Of a stretch of DNA of 64,000 nt, positions 25,237 through 36,664 are shown piece after piece. The stretch is from assembly GCA_013822425.1 (NCBI GenBank), contig PNKL01000007.1, forward strand, positions 1 through 64,000. The letters run 5' to 3'. The position numbers and the translations under genes are program-made. Numbering within the stretch: position 1 is the stretch's first letter; every line of letters begins with the position of its first letter. The notes beneath the pieces were generated by a model that saw only the letters and a list, made by a program, of their open reading frames with translations, was not told the DNA's origin and did not search any database. This DNA is from Gemmatimonas sp. (GTDB lineage Bacteria > Gemmatimonadota > Gemmatimonadetes > Gemmatimonadales > Gemmatimonadaceae).

Positions 25237-26748
25237 ATGAGTGGTGTAGCTGACACGAACCGGGACGGCACGTCGATTCCCGAGTTCAAGCAGATGATGG
25301 GGCATCCGCAGCCGCTGTGGATGCTGTTCATGTCGGAGTTCTGGGAGCGCTTCGCGTTCTACGGCATTCGCTGGGCGCTGGTGCTCTACATTGTCGCCCA
25401 GTTCCACGGCGGCTCGCCCACGGGGCAGGCCGAGGCGAACCTGACCTACGGGTCGTACCTGGCGCTCGTCTACGCCGTCGCGATCTTCGGCGGCTACGTC
25501 GCCGACAAGGTGATCGGCTACCAGCGGTCGATCCTGACGGGGGCCGTCTTCATGGCGGCGGGCCTCTTCATGATCACGCTGCCCGATCCGACGATCTTCA
25601 AGCTCGGCCTCTCCACCATCGTCGTCGGCAACGGGCTGTTCAAGCCGAACATCTCGACCATCGTCGGCAAGTGCTACTCGTCGGGCGACGAGCGCCGCGA
25701 TTCGGGTTTCACGATCTTCTACATGGGCATCAACGCGGGTGCGTTCCTGTCGCCCCTCCTCACGAGCTGGCTGGCCGAGAACGTCTTCGGCACCGAGGCC
25801 ATGCCGTCGTACAAGGTCGTGTTCCTGACGGCCGGCATCGGCATGCTGATCAGCCTCGTCTGGTTCTACGTGGGCCGCCGCCAGCTGCAGGGCATCGGGG
25901 CGCCGCTGGCCGACCAGATGAACCGGATGCGCGTGATCTACGTCGCGATCGGCGCCGTGCTCTGCGTCCCGCTGGTGTACTCGCTGCTCGCCGTGGGCGG
26001 CAGGAACCTGCAGTACGTCCTTAGCGCGATGTTCATCGGCCTGTCGGCCATGCTGATGATCGAGGGCATTCGCGAGGGGGCCGTGGCGCGCGACAAGACG
26101 ATCGCGATGCTGCTGATCTTCGTGTTCAACATCATGTTCTGGATGTTCTTCGAGCAGGCCGGCAGCTCGTTCACCTTCCTGGCCGACAACATCGTGAACC
26201 GGCAGTTCGGCAGCTGGACCTTCCCGACGGGCTGGTTCCAGAGCGTCAACGCGGTGGCGATCATCATCTTCGCGCCCATGGTCGCCTGGGTCTGGGTGGC
26301 GCTGGCGAAGGTGAATGCGAACCCGTCCATCCCGCGGAAGTTCGGGCTCGGCCTGATCTTCAACGGCCTGGCGTTCCTGCTGCTCATGTTTGCGCTGTCG
26401 AGCCTCGTCAATCCGGCCGACAACAAGATCCCGTTCTGGACGCTCGTTGCGGTCTATCTCATCCAGTCCATCGGCGAGCTCTGCCTGTCGCCGATCGGGC
26501 TGTCCATGGTGACGAAGCTCGCGCCGGTGAAGCTGGTCGGACTCGGGATGGGCGGCTGGTTCCTCTCCACGGGCATCGGCAACAACCTGTCGGGCATCTT
26601 CGCCAGCGAAGTGAGCGGCGAGACCGGCATGACGACGACGTCGGCGCTGAGCGGCTACACGTTCGGCTTCTGGGCGCTGTCGGTCGCGGGCCTGATCCTG
26701 CTGCTTGCGGCGCCGAGGGTGCAGCGGCTGATGCATGGGGTCAAATAG
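25237..26748 (+). CDS. Proton-dependent oligopeptide transporter (POT/PTR2 family)
   Basis: 503 residues; GGAG 8 nt before the ATG. The POT signature ExxERFxYYG appears as EFWERFAFYGIRWAL (~residues 33-47). Other family segments include GGYVADKVIGYQR, GNGLFKPNISTIVGKCY and GFTIFYMGINAGAFLSPLL. About 12-14 hydrophobic helices. Such carriers import di- and tripeptides with protons across the inner membrane. Together with the secreted peptidases at 1.2, 4.7 and 11.9 kb and the Opp-type importer next door it suggests peptide scavenging. Confidence 0.93.
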   Translation: MSGVADTNRDGTSIPEFKQMMGHPQPLWMLFMSEFWERFAFYGIRWALVLYIVAQFHGGSPTGQAEANLTYGSYLALVYAVAIFGGYVADKVIGYQRSILTGAVFMAAGLFMITLPDPTIFKLGLSTIVVGNGLFKPNISTIVGKCYSSGDERRDSGFTIFYMGINAGAFLSPLLTSWLAENVFGTEAMPSYKVVFLTAGIGMLISLVWFYVGRRQLQGIGAPLADQMNRMRVIYVAIGAVLCVPLVYSLLAVGGRNLQYVLSAMFIGLSAMLMIEGIREGAVARDKTIAMLLIFVFNIMFWMFFEQAGSSFTFLADNIVNRQFGSWTFPTGWFQSVNAVAIIIFAPMVAWVWVALAKVNANPSIPRKFGLGLIFNGLAFLLLMFALSSLVNPADNKIPFWTLVAVYLIQSIGELCLSPIGLSMVTKLAPVKLVGLGMGGWFLSTGIGNNLSGIFASEVSGETGMTTTSALSGYTFGFWALSVAGLILLLAAPRVQRLMHGVK

Positions 26749-26756
26749 GGCGACCG

Positions 26757-26788
26757 ATGGTAGATGGTAGGTGGTAGATGGTAGATCG
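26757..26788. repeat. GATGGTAG(A/G) tandem repeat (family D)
   Basis: About four units of GATGGTAG with small changes start 8 bp after the transporter stop on the coding strand and run directly into a perfect 12-bp hairpin. Confidence 0.75.
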
Positions 26789-26816
26789 CGAACGGCGGCC
26801 TTTGGGCCGCCGTTCG
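26789..26816 (+). terminator. Perfect 12-bp hairpin terminator after the POT transporter
   Basis: CGAACGGCGGCC (26789-26800), loop TTTG, and its exact complement (26805-26816). Confidence 0.8.
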
Positions 26817-26850
26817 GCGCATGCGGGAGCCCGCTTCGGAGTCTGCCGCA

Positions 26851-26886
26851 GCGCGTTCACGTGGCGCGTTCACGTGGCGCGTTCAG
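26851..26886. repeat. 13-bp direct repeat GCGCGTTCACGTG, 2.8 units
   Basis: Two exact units and a partial third between the transporter terminator and the convergent ABC ATPase stop. No function assigned. Confidence 0.8.
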
Positions 26887-26913
26887 CACAGGGCGCTCAC
26901 CGCGCCGGACGGC

Positions 26914-27684
26914 CTACCACGGAATGCGCGGGATGGCCGCCAGCAGCGCCTGCGCCGCCCCCGACGCCGGCGTGGCGAACAGCGCGGCGGTCGGTGCGCA
27001 CTCGACGACGCGCCCCTGCTGCATCACGGCCACCCGCGTGGCAATGCGTTCCACGACCGCGAGGTCGTGCGCGATGAACAGGTAGGTGAGCCCGCGCGCG
27101 GCCTGCAACGCGCCCAGCAGGTCGAGCACCTGGCGGCGGACGAGCACGTCGAGCGCCGAGACGGCCTCGTCGAGCACCAGGAACTCTGGCTCCACGGCCA
27201 GCGCCCGCGCGATGGCGATGCGCTGGCGTTCACCGCCCGAGAACTCGTGCGGAAAGCGCCCGGCGTCGGCCGCGCTGAGCCCGACCTCCTCGAGCAGCCG
27301 CTGCACGCGACGGTTGGCCTCCTGGCGCGTCGCGAGGGCGTGAATGTCGATCCCCTCGCGCACGACGTCACCCACACACATGCGCGGGTCGAGCGAGGCC
27401 TTGGGATCCTGGAAGACGACCTGCGCCCTCCGCCTGAAATGCCGGAGGGCGTCGCCACCGAGCGCCAGCACGTCTTCGCCGTCGAAACGCACGCTGCCGG
27501 AGGCCGCCGGGACGAGACGCAGGATGGCGCGGCCGAGGCTTGTCTTGCCGCTCCCGGACTCGCCGACCAGCGCGAGCGTCTCGCCGTGCATGACGTCGAG
27601 CGAAACCGCGTCGACCGCGCGCGTGTGCCCTCCGCGCGACGCGTACTCGACGACGAGGTCGCGGATCTCGAGCAGGGCGCTCAT
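26914..27684 (-). CDS. Peptide/nickel-type ABC transporter ATP-binding protein (OppF/DppF-like)
   Basis: 256 residues. Walker A GESGSGKTSLG (~37-47), Q-loop VVFQDPKASLDPRM, signature FSGGERQRIAIARALAVEP, Walker B LVLDEAVSALDV, and H-loop YLFIAHDLAVV. Typical OppF/DppF partner of an OppD-like ATPase. The C-terminal cluster region is short, without an obvious Cys-rich oligopeptide tail. ATGA overlap with the upstream ATPase gene. Energises import of peptides or other small solutes at the inner membrane. Confidence 0.92.
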   Translation of the reverse strand: MSALLEIRDLVVEYASRGGHTRAVDAVSLDVMHGETLALVGESGSGKTSLGRAILRLVPAASGSVRFDGEDVLALGGDALRHFRRRAQVVFQDPKASLDPRMCVGDVVREGIDIHALATRQEANRRVQRLLEEVGLSAADAGRFPHEFSGGERQRIAIARALAVEPEFLVLDEAVSALDVLVRRQVLDLLGALQAARGLTYLFIAHDLAVVERIATRVAVMQQGRVVECAPTAALFATPASGAAQALLAAIPRIPW

Positions 27685-28484
27685 GCGCTGCGCACCGCGG
27701 GACGCACGGCATCCACCAGCGCCCTGGCCTGCGCGTGCTCCGGGGCGGAGAGGAACTGGTGCGTCGGGACGTCCTCGACGACGAGTCCGTCGTGCAGCAC
27801 GATCGTGCGTTCGCAGCTGGTGGCGATGACGCCGAGGTCGTGGCTCACGAGCAGCAGCGCCATGCCGCGTTCACGCTGCTGGGCGTGCAGGAGCTGCAGC
27901 ACCTGCGCCTGGACGGTGACGTCGAGCGCCGACGTCGGCTCGTCGGCGATGAGCAGGGCCGGGTCGAGCAGGAGCGCCATGGCGAGCAGGACGCGCTGAC
28001 GCTCGCCGCCGGAGAGTTCGTGCGGATATCGCTGTGCCCGCACCTCCGCTTCCGCGAGGCCGACGCGTCCCAGCATGTCCACGGCGCCCTGCATCGCGCG
28101 CCGCGCATCGCGTTCCCCGTGAGCGCAGGCCATCTCGGCCACCTGCACGCCGACGCGCATGCGCGGATTGAGCGCAGTGAGCGGCTCCTGGAAGACGATC
28201 GACAACCGGCGGCCGCGCAGCGCGCGCCGTGCCCCCCGTGACGCCGCGAGCAGTTCGTGCCCCTCGAAGAGGACGCGTCCACGTGCCGTCAGCGCCGGCG
28301 GCAGCAGGCCGAGGAGCGAAAGGGCGAGCGAAGTCTTTCCGCTGCCGCTGGCGCCGAGCACTCCCACGGTCTCGCCGGGCTGCACCACAAACGAGACGCC
28401 GCGCAGGATGGGCGTGGGTGCCGCACCGCGCGCGCCCTCGGCGTCAATCTGCAGGCGTTCGACGGAAAGCAGCGGCGGGTTCAC
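27681..28484 (-). CDS. Peptide/nickel-type ABC transporter ATP-binding protein (OppD/DppD-like)
   Basis: 267 residues from GTG 28484, which overlaps the permease stop as GTGA. Walker A GASGSGKTSLA, Q-loop FQEPLTALNPRM, signature LSGGERQRVLLAMALLLDP, Walker B LLIADEPTSALDV, H-loop LLLVSHDLGVI. Slightly shorter than E. coli OppD. Pairs with the next gene to form the heterodimeric ATPase. Confidence 0.92.
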   Translation of the reverse strand: MNPPLLSVERLQIDAEGARGAAPTPILRGVSFVVQPGETVGVLGASGSGKTSLALSLLGLLPPALTARGRVLFEGHELLAASRGARRALRGRRLSIVFQEPLTALNPRMRVGVQVAEMACAHGERDARRAMQGAVDMLGRVGLAEAEVRAQRYPHELSGGERQRVLLAMALLLDPALLIADEPTSALDVTVQAQVLQLLHAQQRERGMALLLVSHDLGVIATSCERTIVLHDGLVVEDVPTHQFLSAPEHAQARALVDAVRPAVRSA

Positions 28485-29326
28485 GGGCCGTGCTCCTCGC
28501 CGGCGATCGCAACGCGCAGGCGGTCGGCCAGCACCAGCGCGGAGCCGACCGTGAGCGAGACGGCGGCGACGGGAAAGACGACGAGCCACCAGGCCGATGT
28601 GAGGTAGTCGGTGCCGTCGAGCAGGATGTTTCCCCAACTGGGCAGCGGCGGCTGGATGCCGAGGCCGACGAAGCTGAGCGCCGCCTCGAGCGGAATGACC
28701 GCGGCGAGCGCCAGCGCTGCGGCCACCGCGAGCTGCGGCGCGACCGCCGGCAGCAGGTGGTGCCAGATGATGCGCCAGCGCGAGGCGCCGAGGGCGCGCG
28801 CGGCGAGCACGTATTCTCGCTGGAGGTGATCGCGGAACTCGGCGCGCACGATGCGCGCGGTGGTGAGCCAGCCGCTGCCGCCGATCAGCGCAATGAGCCA
28901 CCACGGCGAGAGCGTGCCGAACGTGGCGACGAGGGCGATGACGATGAGGAGTCGCGGCATCGCGATGAGCACGTCCACGAGCCCGGAGACGACGCCATCC
29001 ACCCATCCGCCGACGACGGCCGCGAGGGCGCCGAGTGCGGCGCCGAGCGTCACGGAGAGCAGCATCGCCCCTGTCGCAACGCCCAGCGAGACGCGCGCGC
29101 CATGCAGGACCCGGCTGAGCACGTCGCGCGAGAACGGATCGGTGCCGAAAGGGTGTTGCCACGACGGGGCCACGAGTCGCAGCGCCACGGGGTCGGGCTG
29201 CAGTGTCGGGTCATAGGGGGCGATCCACGGGGCAAACGCGGCGGCAAGCACCGCGGCGCCGAGCACGCCGATAGCCGCGCGGGCCCCGCGGTCGTCCAGC
29301 AGCTGGCGCCAGGCGTTGGCGGCCAC
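28481..29326 (-). CDS. ABC transporter permease (OppC/DppC-like)
   Basis: 281 residues from GTG 29326, whose G is also the last base of the preceding TAG. Contains the FGTDPFSRDVLSRVLHGARV segment typical of DppC/OppC and the EAA-type loop YVLAARALGASRWRIIWHHL. About six membrane helices. Forms the inner-membrane channel with the OppB-like subunit. Confidence 0.9.
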   Translation of the reverse strand: MAANAWRQLLDDRGARAAIGVLGAAVLAAAFAPWIAPYDPTLQPDPVALRLVAPSWQHPFGTDPFSRDVLSRVLHGARVSLGVATGAMLLSVTLGAALGALAAVVGGWVDGVVSGLVDVLIAMPRLLIVIALVATFGTLSPWWLIALIGGSGWLTTARIVRAEFRDHLQREYVLAARALGASRWRIIWHHLLPAVAPQLAVAAALALAAVIPLEAALSFVGLGIQPPLPSWGNILLDGTDYLTSAWWLVVFPVAAVSLTVGSALVLADRLRVAIAGEEHGP

Positions 29327-30300
29327 TACGGCTCCCTCGCGCGCCGCGGCACCACAAACTCGGCGACGGCCTCGGTGACCGTACGCGCCACCACGGCGAG
29401 GAGGGTGGCGAGCAGCACCGCGGCCAGGATGAGCGGATAGTCGCGTGCGAGCAGCGCGTCGAACAGCGTGAGGCCCATGCCGGGCCATCCGAAGATACGT
29501 TCGATGAGCACTGCACCGCCGACGAGCGATGGCAGCGCGAGGCCGAGCAACGCGATGACGGGGCCGATCGCATTCGGCAGCGCATGTCGCACGATCACGT
29601 TCCACTCGCCGAGCCCCTTGGCGCGAGCCGTGCGGATGTAGTCTTCCCGCATCACGCCAAGGAGCGCCGCCCGCTGATGGCGCGCGACGCGCGATGCGAC
29701 GGCGAGCGCGAGCGCGCCGGCGGGGAGCGCCAGGTGCCAGAGGAGGTCAACGATCCGTTCCCACACCGGCCACGCCGCCGCGTCGCCGAGGCTGCCGATG
29801 CCGGCGACGGGGAAGAGCCGCCAGCGCGCGCCGAGCCAGGTCATGGCGAGCAGGGCGACGAGAAACTCCGGCATCGCGACGCCGCCGAGCGTGAGCACCC
29901 CGAAGAGTCGGTCCTGCCAGCGGCGATGATGGCGCGTCTGCACCAACGCGATGCCGACGCCGGCCGCGAATCCGAGGACAAGGGCGACACCAACGAGGAG
30001 CAGGGTGCGCGGCAGGGCGTCGCCCACGACATCGGCGACGGCGCGATGACGCGATGCGGAATAGCCCAGTTCGCCCCGGACAAGCGCGCCGGTCCATCGG
30101 GCGAAGCGCTCGCCGGGCGGCAGGTCGAAGCCGTATCGCGCGCGCCCCTCGGCGCGCACGCTCGGCGGCACGTCGGCGCCGTCGAGTGCGGTAGCGAAGG
30201 GATCACCCGGCGCGAATTGGAGGAGGACAAAGACCGACGTCGCGACCACCGCGCACACAGCGATGGCGTGGAGGAGCCGGGCGACGAGCTGGCGCGTCAC
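29326..30300 (-). CDS. ABC transporter permease (OppB/DppB-like)
   Basis: 324 residues from GTG 30300, 3 bp after the binding-protein stop. N-terminal VARLLHAIAVCAVVATSVFV membrane helix, LQFAPGDPFATALDG as in DppB, and EAA loop YIRTARAKGLGEWNVIVRHA. Six helices expected. Partner of the OppC-like permease. Confidence 0.9.
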   Translation of the reverse strand: MTRQLVARLLHAIAVCAVVATSVFVLLQFAPGDPFATALDGADVPPSVRAEGRARYGFDLPPGERFARWTGALVRGELGYSASRHRAVADVVGDALPRTLLLVGVALVLGFAAGVGIALVQTRHHRRWQDRLFGVLTLGGVAMPEFLVALLAMTWLGARWRLFPVAGIGSLGDAAAWPVWERIVDLLWHLALPAGALALAVASRVARHQRAALLGVMREDYIRTARAKGLGEWNVIVRHALPNAIGPVIALLGLALPSLVGGAVLIERIFGWPGMGLTLFDALLARDYPLILAAVLLATLLAVVARTVTEAVAEFVVPRRAREP

Positions 30301-30303
30301 GCC

Positions 30304-31971
30304 TCAGGGCGTGGCGGGGGCGCGGCGATCACGCGGCAGCCGCTGGGCCGGGTCAATGGACCAGTCCGCGACCCCGGACCACCACGCATCCGGGCGCAGC
30401 GCGCCGACGGTCAGCCGGCGGTGCATGCCGGCGAAGAACAGGGGTTCATACAGCCAGATGGCCGGCGCGTCGTTGACGGCTGCCTGGTAGGCGGCGCGAA
30501 TGTGTGCGCGGGCGTCCTCGACGCGCGACGCGGCGAGTGCGCTGTCCAGCTGCGCGTCGAACTCCGCATTGCTCCAACGCCCCCAGTTCTGTGCGCCGCG
30601 GTCGGGGCCGGGAGTGCCCCACCAGTCCTGCACACCGCGTGGACTCGGGCTGGTTCGCACGCCGCTGACCATCGCGTCGAACGCGCCGCGCCGCGCGCGG
30701 TCGAGAAAGGCGTTGAAATCGGTTTGCTCAATTGTCATGGCGACGCCCACCGCCTTGAACTGCGCCTGCAGCAAGACGGCGGCCGCCTGACGCGGGCGGC
30801 TCGAGGCGGGGACCAGCACGGAGAATGCGAGCGGCCGACCATCGCGCTCTCGCACGCCGTCGTGGTTGGCGTCGCGCCAGCCGAGGGAGTCGAGCATCCG
30901 TGTCGCGGTAGAAGGATCGAAGGCGATGCCGGTGAGCGTGGTGTCTGCGGTCCACTGCGTACGCGAGAATGGCCCAATGGCGGGCCGCGCGAGCGAATCG
31001 AACACGCTGCGCACGATGGTCGTCCGATCGATGGCGGCGGTGAGCGCTCGCCGCAGGGCGCGATCGACGAAGATCGAATGCGGACGGCCCGCGTCGCGCG
31101 CATCGTACTGGTTGAAGAGAAGGAACGTATAGTCGAAGCCGCCGTAGGGCTGGGCACGTACCGCGCCGTCCTGCGGCAACTGCGCGAAATCCGGCGGCGA
31201 GAGCTGTTCGACGAAGTCGGCCTCGCCCGCCAGCAGTCGCGCGGCAACCGTGGCGCCCTGCGCGGCGAAGAGAAAGACCACGCCGTCCACCCGCGGCCGG
31301 CCGGCGAAGTAGGCCGCGTTGGCGGACAGCTCGAGACGCGTGCGCGGCGTCCACGACACAAACCTGAACGGGCCGCTGCCCACCGGCGAACGCATCTGCG
31401 GGGCGTCACGCAGCGCCGTGTCCGGGAGCGACGCGAGCAGGTGCGCCGGGAGCGGTATCAGTGTGTACGTGAAGGCGTAGAACTGCTCAGGGGTCCGCTC
31501 ACGGAAGTGCACCCGCGCCGTCCGCGGATCGGGTACCGAGACCGAATCGACCGTCGCGAGCGCGGCGCGCTGCACAGCGCCTACCGCGCTGTCGGTCCAA
31601 ACGCGGAACGCGTATTGCACGTCGCGCGCCGTGACGGGCTGCCCGTCATGCCAGCGGGCGCGCGGGTCGAGGTGGAACGTGACGGTCAGCGAATCGCGCG
31701 ACCATTCCCAGGAGCGCGCCAGCTTCGGGACGAAGCCGACATCGCCGAAGGTGTTCAGTGCCGGCCCGACGTCTGCGAGCTTGTCGTAGAGAAGCTCCGT
31801 GACGACCCGTCCCTGGCTTCCCGCCACGAGCGGAGGAAAAAGCGTCTCCGCGTCGGCACCGGCCGACACGACGAGAATGCCGCCGGTCGGCGATGCGTCG
31901 GTGCCGCGGCAGGCGGTGACGGCCGCGATGCACAGGACGAGGGCGAGTTGGCGCGAGAGGTGTGGGATCAC
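30304..31971 (-). CDS. Extracellular solute-binding protein, family 5 (lipoprotein)
   Basis: 555 residues from GTG 31971. Lipobox in VLCIAAVTACRG. SBP_bac_5 hallmarks: ETLFPPLVAGSQGRVVTELL, VTFHLDPRARWHDGQPVTAR, GSGPFRFVSWTPRTRLEL, DRALRRALTAAIDRTTIVRS. Captures the ligand (probably a peptide) in the periplasm for the adjoining permease. First transporter gene of the run, 25 bp after the lipoate-ligase-like gene. Confidence 0.92.
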   Translation of the reverse strand: MIPHLSRQLALVLCIAAVTACRGTDASPTGGILVVSAGADAETLFPPLVAGSQGRVVTELLYDKLADVGPALNTFGDVGFVPKLARSWEWSRDSLTVTFHLDPRARWHDGQPVTARDVQYAFRVWTDSAVGAVQRAALATVDSVSVPDPRTARVHFRERTPEQFYAFTYTLIPLPAHLLASLPDTALRDAPQMRSPVGSGPFRFVSWTPRTRLELSANAAYFAGRPRVDGVVFLFAAQGATVAARLLAGEADFVEQLSPPDFAQLPQDGAVRAQPYGGFDYTFLLFNQYDARDAGRPHSIFVDRALRRALTAAIDRTTIVRSVFDSLARPAIGPFSRTQWTADTTLTGIAFDPSTATRMLDSLGWRDANHDGVRERDGRPLAFSVLVPASSRPRQAAAVLLQAQFKAVGVAMTIEQTDFNAFLDRARRGAFDAMVSGVRTSPSPRGVQDWWGTPGPDRGAQNWGRWSNAEFDAQLDSALAASRVEDARAHIRAAYQAAVNDAPAIWLYEPLFFAGMHRRLTVGALRPDAWWSGVADWSIDPAQRLPRDRRAPATP

Positions 31972-31996
31972 TGGGGAGAACGTAAGGCGAGAATGC

Positions 31997-32782
31997 TCAT
32001 TGGCGCCACGTCCAGGCGGCGTCGCGGAACTGGACAAGGGCATCGTCGAAACCTGGCGATCCCTGGAACGCCTCGTCCGGCGTGAGGACGAGTTCCTCGG
32101 TTGATTGGGCACCGCTTGCCTCGGTGACGACGTGCAGGAGCGCATTGCGCACCGGTTCGTAGGCGGCGTTGGGGCCGAGCGCCTCGCGCAGCGACGCTGC
32201 GGGCGCCGGGGGACGGTAGGGCCCGGTGGCAAAGCCGGCGATGCGGCCCTGGTCATCGTCGAGCAGGATGGAGCCGTGCTGGAGCAGCGCTCCATCCTGC
32301 CGCACCTGCGCGCTCCCCACCAGCTTTCGGCCGGCGAGCGTCAGCTCGCCGGCGCCTGGCAGCGCGAAGCAGGCCGCCCCCTCGGGGCGCAGGGGGCGCG
32401 AGGCGCTCGCCTCGCGTGCGTCCACGCCGAGCGCGTGCAGGGCGTCCAGCAGCAGCCGGTTGAACTGCCGCACACTCGCCGCGAGCGACTCACCGGCGAC
32501 CACCGGTGCGGTGATGGAGTAGGTGACCTCGCGCTGGTGCAGCAGCGCGCGGCCGCCGGTGGGACGCCGCACGACGTCCACGCCGGCGGCGGCGATGGCG
32601 TGGGCGTCGTAGTGCCAGCGTGCCGCTTCGTGGCGCCCAAACGAGAGCGTCGGGCGCACCCACGCGTACACGCGAAAAACCGCCTCGCCCGTTCGCCGGG
32701 CGCGGGCCATGAGCGCGACGTCGCAGGCCATGTTCCAGGCGCCGTCGCGCGCGCCGGTGTCGAGCAGCCGCCACGCCGTCAC
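31997..32782 (-). CDS. Lipoate-protein ligase A / LipM-type octanoyltransferase family protein
   Basis: 261 residues from GTG 32782, 1 bp after the preceding stop. BPL/LplA/LipB fold: WNMACDVALM, YAWVRPTLSFGRHEAARW, and lipoate-binding RRPTGGRALLHQREVTYSI, with a candidate Lys in LAGRKLVGSAQVRQDGALLQ. The protein lacks a C-terminal accessory domain, as in LipM/LipL-type or short LplA. With lipB and lipA also here, it could salvage lipoate or act on a second target. It is in the same run as a peptide importer, which is an unusual pairing. Confidence 0.82.
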   Translation of the reverse strand: MTAWRLLDTGARDGAWNMACDVALMARARRTGEAVFRVYAWVRPTLSFGRHEAARWHYDAHAIAAAGVDVVRRPTGGRALLHQREVTYSITAPVVAGESLAASVRQFNRLLLDALHALGVDAREASASRPLRPEGAACFALPGAGELTLAGRKLVGSAQVRQDGALLQHGSILLDDDQGRIAGFATGPYRPPAPAASLREALGPNAAYEPVRNALLHVVTEASGAQSTEELVLTPDEAFQGSPGFDDALVQFRDAAWTWRQ

Positions 32783-32783
32783 G

Positions 32784-32939
32784 TCAGTACTTGAAGGCGT
32801 AGTACACGACGTAGATCCACGACAGCGCGCCGTGCACGATGGCCCAGAGGATGGACTTGTTGGCGCTCCACGAAATGGCGATGGCCAGCGCCGAGCCGAA
32901 GCTGATTCCGGCGCGCGTGGCTTCCTGGCGAGCGGACAT
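32784..32939 (-). CDS. Small membrane protein (51 aa)
   Basis: Fifty-one residues, ATG 32939 to TGA. Reads as a basic/polar N-terminus, then GISFGSALAIAISW, then SILWAIVHGALSWIYVVYYA, ending FKY. A recurrent bacterial small-protein pattern: an AxxxSW helix followed by a WAIxHGxxxWxYVxYY helix. Its stop is 1 bp before the ligase-like GTG. Function unknown; two membrane segments predicted. Confidence 0.75.
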   Translation of the reverse strand: MSARQEATRAGISFGSALAIAISWSANKSILWAIVHGALSWIYVVYYAFKY

Positions 32940-32989
32940 CACTGGCCTCCTGTGCGTGAGGGGAGTAGCGAAAGCTACGGGCGGAGCGG

Positions 32990-33053
32990 GACGGGTGCAG
33001 GGTGGGGTGCAGGGGCAGGGGCACGGTGGGGTGCGGGGTGCAGGGAGTGGAAA
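32990..33053. repeat. G-rich tandem repeat (family G), divergent region before gcvP
   Basis: GTGCAGGGTGGGGTGCAGGG followed by GCAGGGGCACGGTGGGG units on the plus strand between divergent genes. Confidence 0.75.
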
Positions 33054-33221
33054 GGACGAAGTGGTTCCGTGTGGTGATCCACCCGGCGAACGCTCGGGCA
33101 TTCCCTCTCGCGGGAACCGTCCCAACGATCGCGGCGCCTTGTTAGTTTTATGGACGTCGCGCGCCGTAACGCACCCGCGTCGGGGGCGCCGCAGGCGCGC
33201 CGCACTGGAGAAGCGCGCACC

Positions 33222-36080
<2,859 letters not shown>

Positions 36081-36200
36081 AAAGACAACAGAGAAACAAC
36101 AGACAAACAACAGAGAGACAACAGACAGAAAAGGCAGAGGTCCGGAACTCGCGTGCCGGACCTCTGTTGTCTGTCTGTTGTCTGTCTGTTGTTTCTCTGC
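36081..36200. repeat. Large inverted repeat of 11-bp units around a hairpin (family A)
   Basis: Between convergent gcvP and gcvH. Left arm: ACAACAGAGAA/ACAACAGACAA-type units; core stem CAGAGGTCCGG (36135-36145) and CCGGACCTCTG (36156-36166); right arm: the complementary CTGTTGTCTGT units. The whole spacer can fold as one long imperfect hairpin. Confidence 0.9.
36135..36166. terminator. Bidirectional terminator core between gcvP and gcvH
   Basis: Perfect 11-bp stem with a 10-nt loop. The right flank gives a T-rich run for gcvP and the left flank gives one for gcvH transcripts. Confidence 0.7.
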
Positions 36201-36205
36201 GCCAG

Positions 36206-36607
36206 CTACTGTCCGCCGCCACCGGACTCCAAGTGCTTCTCGTACGCTTGGGCGTCCATCAATGCTGCGACGTCTGCTGGCGCCACTCGTAGTTTGAGCA
36301 TCCAGCCGTCCCCGTAGGGATCGCTGTTGATGAGTGACGGCTCGGCGTCGAGGCGCGGGTTGACTTCGAGCACTTCGCCCGCCACCGGGCTGTAGAGGTC
36401 GGACACCGCCTTCACGGCTTCGATGGTGCCGAACGAGTCATGCGCGCCGAACGTGGCGCCGGGCTTCGGTAGTTCAAGGTAGACGATGTCGCCCAGCTCA
36501 CCCTGGGCGTAGTCGGTGATGCCCACCACAACCACGGTCGGGTCGGCGGTCGGCTTGAGGTATTCGTGGGAGTTGGTGTAGCGAAGATCGGCGGGTATCG
36601 AGGACAC
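36206..36607 (-). CDS. gcvH: Glycine cleavage system H protein
   Basis: 133 residues from GTG 36607, which has GGAG 8 nt upstream; a longer TTG start at 36628 is less likely. Lipoyl-lysine motif TIEAVKAVSDLYSPVAGEV with Lys near residue 64. Also VGITDYAQGELGDIVYLELP and NPRLDAEPSLINSDPYGDGW. Carrier of the aminomethyl group, lipoylated by the lipB/lipA products encoded elsewhere in this window. A TAGAAT hexamer lies about 40 nt upstream as a possible -10. Confidence 0.95.
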   Translation of the reverse strand: MSSIPADLRYTNSHEYLKPTADPTVVVVGITDYAQGELGDIVYLELPKPGATFGAHDSFGTIEAVKAVSDLYSPVAGEVLEVNPRLDAEPSLINSDPYGDGWMLKLRVAPADVAALMDAQAYEKHLESGGGGQ

Positions 36608-36664
36608 GGATCGCTCCGGATGCTGCAAGGTGTATGCGAATTCTACCGGACGCGTCCGATAGGT

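Noticed and set aside
33053-33221. Glycine riboswitch upstream of gcvP
   Set aside because: No matching tandem aptamer pattern could be seen in the ~170 nt leader, which is dominated by a G-rich repeat and a short AT-rich patch.
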